64,000 nucleotides of DNA. Source: Lepidurus packardi. Taxonomy: Eukaryota > Arthropoda > Branchiopoda > Notostraca > Triopsidae. The translations under genes were made by a program, and so were the position numbers. Under the pieces are notes generated by a model. That model saw only the letters and a list, made by a program, of their open reading frames with translations. It did not search any database and was not told where the DNA came from. The stretch lies in assembly GCA_023053545.1 (NCBI GenBank), contig JAKZAN010000002.1:1162375-1226374 (forward strand), in the 5' to 3' direction. Below are positions 33,700-42,745 of the stretch, one piece after another; the first letter of the stretch is position 1, and each line of letters opens with the position of its first letter.

Positions 33700-36617
33700 A
33701 TGGAAGTGGAAAGGAGTCAGAGTGAAGTAGGCGACGACCCAAATGAAGATGAATATTTCCTGAATTTAGGATCTGTGAAGGAGATTATGAATTCAAGTAA
33801 AAACGCCCATTAAGCATTAGTTTGTTTCCTAACTAGTAACTACGTTTTCTTGTCGTATTTCTATGCAGTTATGACGGAGGGCCAAATAGATTTAAGGACT
33901 TGTATTCCTCAGCATCCCATTTCTGCCAAAGATGCGTTTGATGTAGGTCTTTGGCTCATTTCTTACAAATGGACTTCCCCCATCAACGCTGTCAAAGCCC
34001 GATTCAATTTCATTATCGGTAGTTCTTACCTTTTACGTCTTAAAAAGCTTATATTGCTATCTAATGCATGTTTTCTAGGTCTTATCAAGTACAAACTCGT
34101 CAAATCTTTGTCAGAACTCGAAAAGCTGTATGGTGTTTTACTCAATTTCATAGCTTCGGACCGATATGTAAGTAAAGGCTCCCTAAATTCACCCTTTAAA
34201 CTTAACGTTTTTTTATTTTTCATTAGGCACCATACGCCTGCCACTTGCTTTCGTACTTGACAGGAGCTCAAATCAGAAAATGGCATGTGGAAAACGTTTT
34301 GCTCGTTATACGACGCGTGGGATGGCTTCCCCACCTCTCCTCTCTCTTTAAGTGAATTAGACTACATAAAAATCACGTTCAGACTCGAATCCAGATTTAT
34401 GATATTCCTTAGTCGTATGAAAGAAGTTCGTCCTGATCTCGTTTGGCAGAGTGTACCCTCAAAAAGTAACTCCGCCTCCTTCCCGTCGCTTCCTGTCGCT
34501 TTTGAAGAAGAACTCCAGAAAGTAGCAGAGCAACTTTCAAACGAGAAAGGCGATACCGTGGACTGGAACGCTCCAATTAAAGCTGTTTTGCCCAAAACCA
34601 AAGTTTCCAGGCGGAAAGCTGCCAGTTTGATCCCTGCGAATCGCTATATCAACTTGTTGCCCTCTGTGAAGGTCGACTTCACCAAGCAAGTACATTTGTC
34701 CCAAATTCGAAGGTAAAGTCCAATTAAACTCGTTAAAAACATGAAGCAACGAATTATTTGTATTTTTCCGACTATTGTGGAACCTAGCATGACCGAATTG
34801 ATTGAAAAAACGGAAAGTTTGACGTTACCCAACCAAATTTCAGCCTTGCTGAGCTGCTGCGAATACCGGTTTGTCTTACTGTCCCGAATTCACGAGGAAA
34901 ACTACCATGAAAGACTTTCTCGATGGATTTACACCACTTTAGTCCACGGTAAAGCTCCAGAAAACTCTCGGATTCGAACGTAATAATCCCTTTTCGTCAC
35001 ATTTTCTGCGTAGAATTCATCGAAAAAGATCCTTATGATAATATGGAGGCAAAAAGGGAGCTTCTGGTGAAGATTCGGAAGTTCCAAGTAATGTTTGGCA
35101 CGCCAGTGGATCGGATTTCCTTTTTCCTGACGGAATTCTTGGTTGAATGGGACGGCGTGCTTTATTTTGACGAAATTATGGGCTTCATACCTTACGTGCC
35201 CTTTTCCTCTTTTGAAGGTAACCTTCATTTAGTCCAAGTACAAAGCTTATTAAGTTTTTTCTAAAACAATTTTGGGACTTAGACTTGTACGACAGCGTTC
35301 TGCGCCACGTGGAAAAGATCTTTTACGTTGCATCGGAGGAAAGCCAGTGTAAAACCCTTTCCGCTTTGATTCGGCTTTACGAAAATTTGGTGAATGGATG
35401 CAAAAGGAAAATTAATTTCATTCCGTCACTTTCCTTTGCAGATTGCACAACAATTGGGATTTCCCGAGACGGCCAAACGTTCCCTATTGCAGGCTAAAAT
35501 TAGCGAAGAAAATGAGATTCCAGCTATTGAAGAGGATAAAGTTTTTGAAACGTTGAGTTGCGTTTTTTTGTTGGCGAAGTTCATATGTCAAATTTGTATG
35601 AGGGTTGTTTCCTTTAATACCAATCAGACCTTGCTCTGGATTACGCTCTTATTCAGCGAACAGGTAGATCAACAAGCCTCGAGCGTCAAGTCACTGAATT
35701 GTTACAAAAAAAATTTACTCCAATATTTTTAGCTTGTTGACATCGAATCCACGTATGGAATGCCGTATAGGACCGTTATTAACTATGCCTTGCTCTACCG
35801 AGGCTTTATGAGCCCCGTACCAGCCATTTTCTCAAAAGCGTGCCATATATTGTGTCTGTAAGCTCGAATCGATTTATGAAGTTGGAAGAAAAGGTGTTCA
35901 CACTAAATTTATTTGATTCCTTTTCAGTCTTTGTGGCAAAATTTACAAAGAGTTTGCCAATGCGGTGATTCCGGCCTTTCTAGATGTTTTTAGAGAACGA
36001 GGTGTGCAGGAAATGATGGTTTTGGATTCCTATGTAATTGACAGTCGAAATTTATTGCTGGATGCTAAGGTACTTTAAACTTAATTTAGTTTGTATTTTG
36101 TATTATGCAAACACATAATACGCTTTTGGGAGTATTATGTGTTTGTATAATACTCCCAAATTACATTATAATTTGCCTGAGTTCATCTACGTATACATTG
36201 AGTGTTTATTTGTCTAAAAACTGTAGGCATTTCTAGCACAAGAAGGGAGCATCCTAGCCCAGGAAACAAATGTGGATTTGTTGCGTCAATTGTCCGATTA
36301 TGGAGATTTCCGCTCCTCCTTTTACATTTTAAACCATCCAGCTGTCTTCTCCTGTATTTATGAATACGGAAAGAAACTCAATTTGGATGATTTTGGTGAA
36401 ATGCTAAGAGATGCAAACAAAAATCCGGTAATTTCCTAAAATGTTGATTTCTGAATTTATCATCATTATTTTGTGTTTAATTAATGGATGGATCTCGCGT
36501 GTTAAGGTTCATTTTTGTTGCATTTTTTTCCCGTAGGCTGAGTTTTTGCAGTATGCAAAAAAAGAATTACCTGGGTTAATAGAGTTGATTCGTATGTATA
36601 CCGACGGCGACGATTGA
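33700..36617 (+). CDS. CENPI: centromere protein I (Mis6 homologue)
   Basis: Subunit of the constitutive centromere-associated network (CENP-H/I/K/M). It binds kinetochore chromatin and supports CENP-A deposition. About 14 exons encode about 600-650 residues, mostly alpha-helical (HEAT-like). Matches to vertebrate CENP-I, in order: LEKLYGVLLNFI...APYACHLLSYLT with WLPHLSSLLSLFK at 34080-34350; LLSCCEYRFVLLSRIHEENY at 34850; FLTEFLVEWDGVLYFDE then FIPYVPFSSFE at 35120-35215, where the human protein has PLWDGL...WIPFSSFSE. The C-terminal exons include ESTYGMPYRTVINYALLYRG and NHPAVFSCIYEYGKKLNLDD, where the human protein has VHHPSFLSYAVSF. ATG 33700 starts a short acidic exon. Exon joins were inferred from phase and alignment. 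Confidence 0.88.
36109..36160. repeat. two overlapping, mutually exclusive hairpins in a CENP-I intron
   Basis: Arm pair 1: AAACACATAATAC at 36109-36121 with its exact complement at 36132-36144. Arm pair 2: TTTGGGAGTATTAT at 36125-36138 with its exact complement at 36147-36160. The middle segment 36132-36138 belongs to both, so only one hairpin can form at a time. It could be a foldback-element remnant. Confidence 0.85.
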
Positions 36618-37003
36618 AGAAAATCCAAATTGAATACAAGTTTTTTTATTTTCGCGCGCGGCTCATAGTTCCTGTGCGTCAGATGGCGTCCGTGTAGCTT
36701 GACGCTCCCGGACCGAACGCCCGTTCGTGTTTTGTTTGGGTCAGATTTCAAATCCCAAGGTGCGCTTTTTCAATTTTAAAGCAAGAAAAGCGTAGGTTAT
36801 CAACTTTGACATTGTTTAATCTCTAAATATACCGGCGTATACCTAAACTTAAAGCTAATTCTTACCAAATGCGGCTGTAGCGATGGCTTTCAGTTAAGCT
36901 TAAGGTAATTGCAACTACTATACTTTAAAAAAACGTCCTATACGTTATAGCATAAACATAACTGTGACGGACGGAGTGTTGCCTGCCCGCCGCTGTCTTA
37001 AAA
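36618..37003. other. intergenic, CENP-I 3' flank and promoter of the next gene
   Basis: A GC-rich patch at about 36650-36725 (GCGCGCGGC, CCGGACCGAACGCC) may be the promoter of the downstream nuclear-protein gene. No ORF is seen. Confidence 0.4.
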
Positions 37004-40000
37004 ATGCCACTAAATAGTTCCCAAGTAGCCGAAAATTCGCCACTCCATAACTCAACGTTATTCCCAAGTAAATAAAACTCTTCCATTGTACTTTTTTGTT
37101 TTTGCTTCGTTTCTGTTTGTCCCTAGGTGGCTTGGAAGAGATTAATTCAGAGAAAGGCATTATTGTAGCAAATTTTGGCATTAATTGGTCTCGGAAGTCT
37201 TACTTAGATAAAATATCTAACCCCGCGTGCAAAGAAAAATCTATAAGCGTTTCCACGTCGTCAACTACAGGAAGTGTGGCCAGGAAACGCTTCACCTTGA
37301 GCTCCTCCCCAGTTTGTCAGCCAAAGCGGTCAAAAATCGAAGGTTCTTTCGTGGAACAAGTTGAACAGAAGCGTCTAGCGCGTGCTAAGGCTTCCGATAA
37401 GGAAAACTCCGTGTCTTTACGCTCTCATACCGAGATGGCGTCCTCTACCCACTACAAAGATTCTCCACAAGCCCCTGTCAGAGTAACGAGAAGCACAAGT
37501 GCCAAAGATATCATATCGACCCGTCAAACAAGCCCACTCAGAATGCCGAAAGATAAAGCTGTTAATGCAACCCAATCTCAGTTTACTTCTCCAACACCCT
37601 CTTCAACCTCCCAAACTACAGGAACTGCGGCCAGGAAACGCTTTACCTTGAGCTCCTCCCCAGTTTGTCAGCCAAAGCGGTCAAAAATCGAAGGTTCTTT
37701 CGTGGAACAAGTTGAACAGAAGCGCCTAGCGCGTGTCAAGGCTTCCGATAAGGAAAACTCCGTGTCTTTACGCTCTCATACCGAGATGGCGTCCTCTACC
37801 CACTACAAAAATTCTCCACAAGCCCCTGTCAGAGTAACGAGAAGTACAAATGCCAAAGATATCACATCGACCCGTCAAACAAGCCCACTCACAATGCCTC
37901 CCAGTCATAAGAAGTTTAAAATTGCACTAGAAAATGTTCCTCCAGCTACCAAAAACGTATCCGTCTCTAAGAACTTACTTAAACCGACCTTCGTTGACAC
38001 CCGGACTTCAAGCTCCGCCCTTCACGATGTTCCTATTAAGGGAACGGTGCTAAGAGTTCGCGCGGAGCGAATTTCGGCGGCAAAGTTACGACAAGGACCC
38101 ATTCTTTTCACTCTGCCCGAATCACGCGAGGATTCCTTGTCAAGGTTATCGAATTCCAACTCTTTGGACTCGTCGGCCAGCTCTGGTACGATTGGTGTCC
38201 ACCAACGAGCTCCCATACGTCAACCTCGCATGGACGTCAGCACTAAAGTCCCCGAGCAATGGAAGCGAAAAACGCGGGACAGTGTCTGGTCTTCCACTTC
38301 CACCAGCTCGGGATTCGGATCCGATCCTGAAGCTGGCCCTCCGGCGTCAGAAAAGGGCATGTTGAAGAAACGCCGAACGGATTTACTTACGGCAACCCAT
38401 AGTCCGCCAGACTCCGACGTTTTGGGTTAGAGAATTTCCGTTTGATTTTCGAAAAGCCACTTTTACTGAATTTACTCTCTTTTTCGGTTGCAGGCAAATT
38501 AGTTTCGATACCCGCTGCTGAAACTCGGTACAATTTAAGGCACAGATCCACTTCCCGTCCTGGCAAAGATGTTAAAACACCCCAAGATACAACCCAATCT
38601 GGTCCTGAATCGCAGAATATTCCGGGAAAATCACAAAAAATCGCAGAAAATACGTCTAGCCGAGCTAGGAAGGTAAAGCAGGTCGAGATGATCGATTTGG
38701 AACCAAGAAGTAGATTTAAACCAGAAGCGAGAAGAGAAATTGACCCAAAATCTGCTGAACTGCAGCCTGTTGTCGTAATAAAGTGCTTGAAAGAGACAGA
38801 ATCCACCAAGAAAAAGGCTGCGAAACCTCGGGCAACTGCTAAAGATGGTAACTGCGCGAATTGGAAGGATGGATTAATAATTTTGTGCTTAATTAGGCAA
38901 GGAAACGACGTCGGTGAAGGTGAAGGTGAACACGGTGAAAATCACCAAGAAACCCAAGGAAATTGCAAAGAGGAATGCAAAGAAGCCTAAAGAACCTGAA
39001 AAAGGTTTAAATTTTTGTTTTGTTACGCGATTCATGTCAATTTTGAGCATATTTTAGTAAATTTCTTTTTTCAGTGGCTCCACCCACTTTTACAGGAGCA
39101 CCAAAAACAGCAAAGGAAAGGCAGCAATTGATGCTCTTTTTGAGCCAGAAAGAAGACCAAGTTAAGGTCCCCAAAGCGAGTGTGCTATATCAAGGGAGAA
39201 CAGAGGTAAATTATCCAAATCGATGTTTTTTTGTTTTGTTTTTTAGATTATTATGAGTAATTTGTTCAATTTTATATTTTTTACCTTTATCTTTGTACCA
39301 TTTTAGTGGACTACTGTGTTGAATTGCCGTTTGGACAACTCTGATACCTCAAGTATGCGTACTCCCACCACGCCTTCTTCGTCGGTAATGGGTACCCCGT
39401 CAGGATCGCGCTGGTGGGAAAGTGAAGAGGAGAGTAGGAAAGACACGCCCTTTTTAGCTCGGAAAATTACCGAAAATATTACAAAGTATATTTTGAATAT
39501 AATATAATAAAATATTGTAAAGCAATAGTACTTTTTATTTTTTGTGCTAGGCTTAAGAACGTACAGCAGATCCACAAGTCGATGAAAGAGCGAGGGAAAC
39601 AGGCGAGGAAACTTGAAAGAGATGAAAAGAAACTGGCGAAGCTGAAAGAGAAGAATATGAAGAAGCAAAGGGACTTAGTGCCTACGAATAAGGAGGAGGA
39701 GGATGGTTACGAGACGGAAGATGATGAAGAATTGGGCTTTGCTGAGAAACTGAGAGACATTTCGCCCCCGAAAGTGAACCAGGCGCGTTGCTCTACTCCA
39801 CTGTCAAGGGACAAAGTAAAGACTGCGCTGTTCAAGGAAAGAAAGGCAGCTGTGAAGGCGAAAGACATCGAGGATTGTATGACTGAAGAACTGAGGCAAA
39901 TAGAAAAAAAGGTGAACAAAAAGAAGAGGAAATTCAGGTATCATATGGAGTACAACGGTATTCCCTTGGAAGTCACCGCCTTTGCGGCACCTGACGAGGA

Positions 40001-40055
40001 TTCAGATGAGGAAGATGGTTCGGTTTTAGATTCTGATGAGGAAATTTATTTTTAA
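37004..40055 (+). CDS. unrecognised basic nuclear protein with a 117-residue tandem duplication and twin KEN boxes
   Basis: Exon 1 (37004-37067, MPLNSSQVAEN...) splices in phase to 37127-38427, then four to five more exons reach the stop at 40053-40055, giving about 790 residues. The protein is rich in Ser, Lys and Arg and lacks membrane segments. Residues about 65-160 and 182-277 are near-identical (period 351 bp). Each copy contains RFTLSSSPVCQPKRSK and SDKENSVSL, a KEN-box degron (37399-37407 and 37750-37758). Later come an RYNLRHR motif, Lys-rich NLS-like segments (KKPKEIAKR), a charged coiled-coil-like helix (about 39560-39660) and a highly acidic C-terminus (DEDSDEEDGSVLDSDEE). Composition and KEN boxes suggest a mitotic or chromatin protein degraded by APC/C-Cdh1, as inference. 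It lies 386 bp after CENP-I. No named family is claimed. Confidence 0.75.
37263..37900 (+). repeat. in-frame tandem duplication, period 351 bp
   Basis: 37263-37549 and 37614-37900 are about 287 bp each with only a handful of mismatches, separated by about 64 bp unique sequence. Both are coding and in the same frame. The high similarity at third positions points to a recent duplication or gene conversion. Confidence 0.9.
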
Positions 40056-40412
40056 TAGCAAATCTTGGAAGTGTCCTTTTAATTCTATAAGCAGAAGTTA
40101 CCAAAATCTTGTATATTGTAGTGATTACCGCCGCCATTTTCACCCCCCCCCCCCCCCAAACCATTAATTTATGTCACGTAAAGCGGAGAAGAGCAGCATA
40201 AATATATAATACGTTTTTTATATCGTTTCGAGTTGAATTTCAGTTGTGTTTTAGTATTTACTTATTTTAAACCTTTCTTCAGTTTAAAAAGGCTTAACGA
40301 TTTGAATTTTCAGCGCCTAAAACCTCCTATTCGCCCTCTAATGTTACTTCGGTTCACCATTAGAAACGTGAATTGCATATGGCCGTCCGGAAATCGTAAT
40401 TTTTCTCATTAA
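40056..40412. other. intergenic with poly-C tract, upstream of CMC4
   Basis: A run of 15 C at 40143-40157 follows the stop of the previous gene by about 90 bp. The remainder is AT-rich and probably contains the promoter of the CMC4 cluster. No TATA or CRE is evident. Confidence 0.5.
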
Positions 40413-40719
40413 ATGAAAGATCCGTGCAAGAAAACTGCTTGCGACATTCAAACTTGTTTACAAGGTAAGTTTTCTTCTAAATATGTGTATGCCTGTATCT
40501 ATTCATTAAGCTTTGGGTTCAGTAAAGTAATAGCAAAAAAAAGCTGGCTATGTATTGTCATGGCATGAAAATTTTCAAGGAATTTGCTTCGAAACAGCCC
40601 ACAGTTATTCACTAGAAGCTTGCCAGTCTATCCTTGATCGTATGAAAGAGTGTTGCCTCAAGTGGCAAGGTCGTTCCGAATCTTGTGCAGGTTTCGTGGC
40701 TCCAAAAGATGAGTTATAA
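40413..40719 (+). CDS. CMC4: CMC4-like Cx9C mitochondrial intermembrane-space protein
   Basis: Two exons (40413-40464 and 40598-40719) join in phase to 57 residues. MKDPCKKTACDIQTCLQ then AHSYSLEACQSILDRMKECC and GRSESCAGF match human CMC4 (KDPCQKQACEIQKCLQANSY) including the Cys spacing of a CHCH-fold Mia40 substrate. The acceptor at 40596-40597 was chosen because it restores Q-A-H-S-Y; an earlier AG at 40579-40580 would insert six residues (GICFET) in place of one. The C-terminus is unusual: the last residues are PKDEL, formally an ER-retrieval signal, although no signal peptide exists. The last 11 nt overlap the start of the next ORF. It is the first member of a dense four-gene cluster. 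Confidence 0.85.
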
Positions 40720-41058
40720 CTCCAATGGTAACTTTTGATTCAAAGAAAAGCATTATTTTTATTCAAAATACCAGCTAAAAACGTCTTTTCAAAGGATTCC
40801 AATAATCGCGAAGCCGTCTGGTCTCGCTTCTCAAAGAACGTGAATAAGCCGTGGTACAAACGCAATCCCATTTTGTTCCAAAGGGTATTCGTCTCCGTCA
40901 GCCTGCTCATCTTATTCAGCCGTCCCTTGTACGATATTTTCTTCCGGCGCTACGTCGAAGGCCCCAATCCCATCCGAGACCCAACTACCCTCAACGTAAT
41001 CCTCAACCCCTCCGAAAGACGGCACGCAAAGCCCAAACCCAGCCAACCGAGTCCCTGA
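40709..41058 (+). CDS. unnamed 100-aa single-pass membrane protein
   Basis: Begins at ATG 40709, inside the last codons of CMC4 in the +1-shifted frame. Exon 1 (40709-40727, MSYNSN) splices over a 47-bp intron to 40775-41058; phase is correct (G|CT). 100 residues: a basic amphipathic N-terminus (SRFSKNVNKPWYKRNP), one hydrophobic helix (FQRVFVSVSLLILFSRPLYD), then RRYVEGPNPIRDP and a Pro/Lys-rich tail. The positive N-terminus and single helix resemble small mitochondrial inner-membrane assembly factors, and both flanking genes are mitochondrial, but I do not recognise the family. Its stop TGA (41056-41058) is directly followed by the ATG of NDUFAF8. Confidence 0.65.
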
Positions 41059-41259
41059 ATGGAGTCCCTACGCAAAGCTCGCTCTCGTTTGCGCAGTTAT
41101 CCGCAACTAATAAGCGAATGTGGTGTCCAAGCAGCTTCTTATGGACGTTGTGTGGCCCTTCAAGTTGACGATTTGAAGAAAGAAGCGTGTGCCAGCGAGT
41201 TCCAAGCGTTCAAAACGTGTTTACACCAAGCAGCCAAGAAAATGGGCTCAAAATTGTAG
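41059..41259 (+). CDS. NDUFAF8: NADH dehydrogenase complex I assembly factor 8
   Basis: Intronless, 66 residues. MESLRKARSRLRSYPQLISECG then AASYGRCVAL and ACASEFQAFKTCLHQAAKKM match human NDUFAF8 (C17orf89; RSRLRAFPERLAACGAEAAAYGRCV and EFEALRSCF). The four cysteines have CHCH-type spacing (C-x9-C pairs). NDUFAF8 stabilises NDUFAF5 during complex I assembly in mitochondria. The start codon abuts the preceding stop (TGAATG), with no room for an independent promoter, so translation from a shared transcript is likely. Confidence 0.88.
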   Translation: MESLRKARSRLRSYPQLISECGVQAASYGRCVALQVDDLKKEACASEFQAFKTCLHQAAKKMGSKL

Positions 41260-41334
41260 AGAAGTGAGAAACTAGTCAAACTCTAGCTGAAATTAGAGCA
41301 ATAAACTCTTGCAAACGCAGGATTTGAGCCAAAA
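41260..41334 (+). promoter_or_regulatory. 75-bp intercistronic gap: poly(A) signal then acceptor-like site
   Basis: Contains a small stem (CTCTA...TAGAG, 41281-41298), AATAAA at 41300-41305 and GCAAACGCAG ending at 41320, then 14 nt to the PIGM ATG. This order (poly(A) signal, short gap, AG, start codon) is what trans-spliced operons show, but it could also be chance. Confidence 0.4.
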
Positions 41335-42492
41335 ATGTCGCCACGAAGTTTCACATGGAATTTAATCTTCTCAGGGTGCCTTCGACTGGCGTTAATTGCC
41401 TATGGCCACGCCCATGATGCCTGGTTCCAGGTCAAATACACTGATATCGACTATGTCGTCTTCTCTGATGCTGCGGCACACGTGGTTCAGGGTAGTTCGC
41501 CTTATAACCGTCCTACTTACCGCTACACGCCTCTTTTGGCATGGCTTTTGACTCCCAATTCGTTTCTGCATCAAGATTTCGGGAAAATCCTGTTTTCCCT
41601 CTGTGACTTGTTAGTAGCCATGCTAATTTATCGCTTAATTTTGCGAGCCAATCACTCGGAAAAATGGGCTAAAAATGCAGCGTTGGTTTGGCTCTATAAT
41701 CCCGTCACCATCGCCGTTTCAACGCGCGGAAATTCCGAATCTTTGGTCACTTTATTGGTCCTATTGGTATTGGACACGTTTTGGGTGGGTGACGTCATCC
41801 TCAGCGGGCTTTTGTACGGCTTGGCGATCCATTTCAAGATCTACCCCATCATTTACTCCTTTCCTATGTACTGCGCTCTTCAACCCGTGCAGAAATTCTC
41901 GGATTTCTTTAGTCCGAACCTCAGAGTCTGCAAATGGGTCTTAAGTACAGGAGTTTCGTTGGTGTTTTGGACAGCGTTAGCTTATTATGCCTATGGACAT
42001 GAGTTTCTAGACGAAGCGGTGTTATACCATGTAACCCGCACGGATGTACGTCATAACTTTTCAGTTTACTTCTATCTGCTGTACTTGTGGGAAGAGTACC
42101 CAAGTCGGTTCCTTTCATTGTTGTTGTTTTTGCCACAAATGGTTGCGGTTCTGACGTTAGGATGGCAGTACAGGGCCAAAAAAGACCTCCCCTTTGCCAT
42201 ATTTACGCAAACTATGGCGTTTGTGACGTTTAACAAAGTGGTCACCTCCCAGTACTTTTTGTGGTACTTGGCATTGCTACCGTTGTGCTTACCGGCCATA
42301 AAGATGTCGGTGAAGGAAGCGGGGGCATTGTTGGGACTTTGGTACCTGGGACAAGCCTTATGGCTGTATCCGGCTTATCTGTTGGAGTTCCAGCAACAAG
42401 ACACCTTTCTGTACATTTGGCTAGCGGGATTGCTGTTTTTTGGCGTCAACGTTTTTATCTTGAAGAGGCTAGTTAGCTGTTACAAGTCTTGA
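41335..42492 (+). CDS. PIGM: GPI mannosyltransferase 1 (PIG-M), intronless
   Basis: Dolichol-phosphate-mannose-dependent alpha-1,4-mannosyltransferase adding the first mannose to the GPI precursor in the ER lumen (GT50). 385 residues, close to the human 423. The lumenal DxD site is YTDIDYVVFSDAA (residues ~35-47). It is followed by SPYNRPTYRYTPLLAWLL, LVWLYNPVTIAVSTRGNSES, GLAIHFKIYPIIYSFPMY and FNKVVTSQYFLWYLALLPL, all typical PIG-M blocks between about ten helices. ATG 41335 lies 75 bp after the NDUFAF8 stop. An AATAAA (41300-41305) and a CAAACGCAG acceptor-like site (ending 41320) lie in that gap. Confidence 0.95.
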   Translation: MSPRSFTWNLIFSGCLRLALIAYGHAHDAWFQVKYTDIDYVVFSDAAAHVVQGSSPYNRPTYRYTPLLAWLLTPNSFLHQDFGKILFSLCDLLVAMLIYRLILRANHSEKWAKNAALVWLYNPVTIAVSTRGNSESLVTLLVLLVLDTFWVGDVILSGLLYGLAIHFKIYPIIYSFPMYCALQPVQKFSDFFSPNLRVCKWVLSTGVSLVFWTALAYYAYGHEFLDEAVLYHVTRTDVRHNFSVYFYLLYLWEEYPSRFLSLLLFLPQMVAVLTLGWQYRAKKDLPFAIFTQTMAFVTFNKVVTSQYFLWYLALLPLCLPAIKMSVKEAGALLGLWYLGQALWLYPAYLLEFQQQDTFLYIWLAGLLFFGVNVFILKRLVSCYKS

Positions 42493-42584
42493 AGACAGAA
42501 ATAGCAAGTTTTGCGATGGCTATGAAGGTAAAGGAGAACGATACGCTTACGATGAAGTGTTCTTCATTGTTGTATTCTATGAGT

Positions 42585-42745
42585 TCCTCTAGAGAGACAG
42601 TGTTTTTCCCATAATTCTGCGTTGAATAGTGTTGAATTGTTTGCCTTAATCGCTCATTGGTTGATGGTGACGTCGTGTAACGCGGGGGCCAATGAGAAGT
42701 GAGACAGCGAATTCGAACCGTTCCTAATGGTAATTTAACGGTTTT
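42585..42745 (+). promoter_or_regulatory. METTL26 promoter and first exon, intact copy
   Basis: CTCATTGG (42653-42660), TGACGTCG CRE-like (42668-42675) and CCAATGAG (42689-42696) form an inverted CCAAT pair around a CRE. About 30 bp later CCTAATG|GTAATTT supplies the start codon (42727-42729) exactly at a splice donor. Confidence 0.6.
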
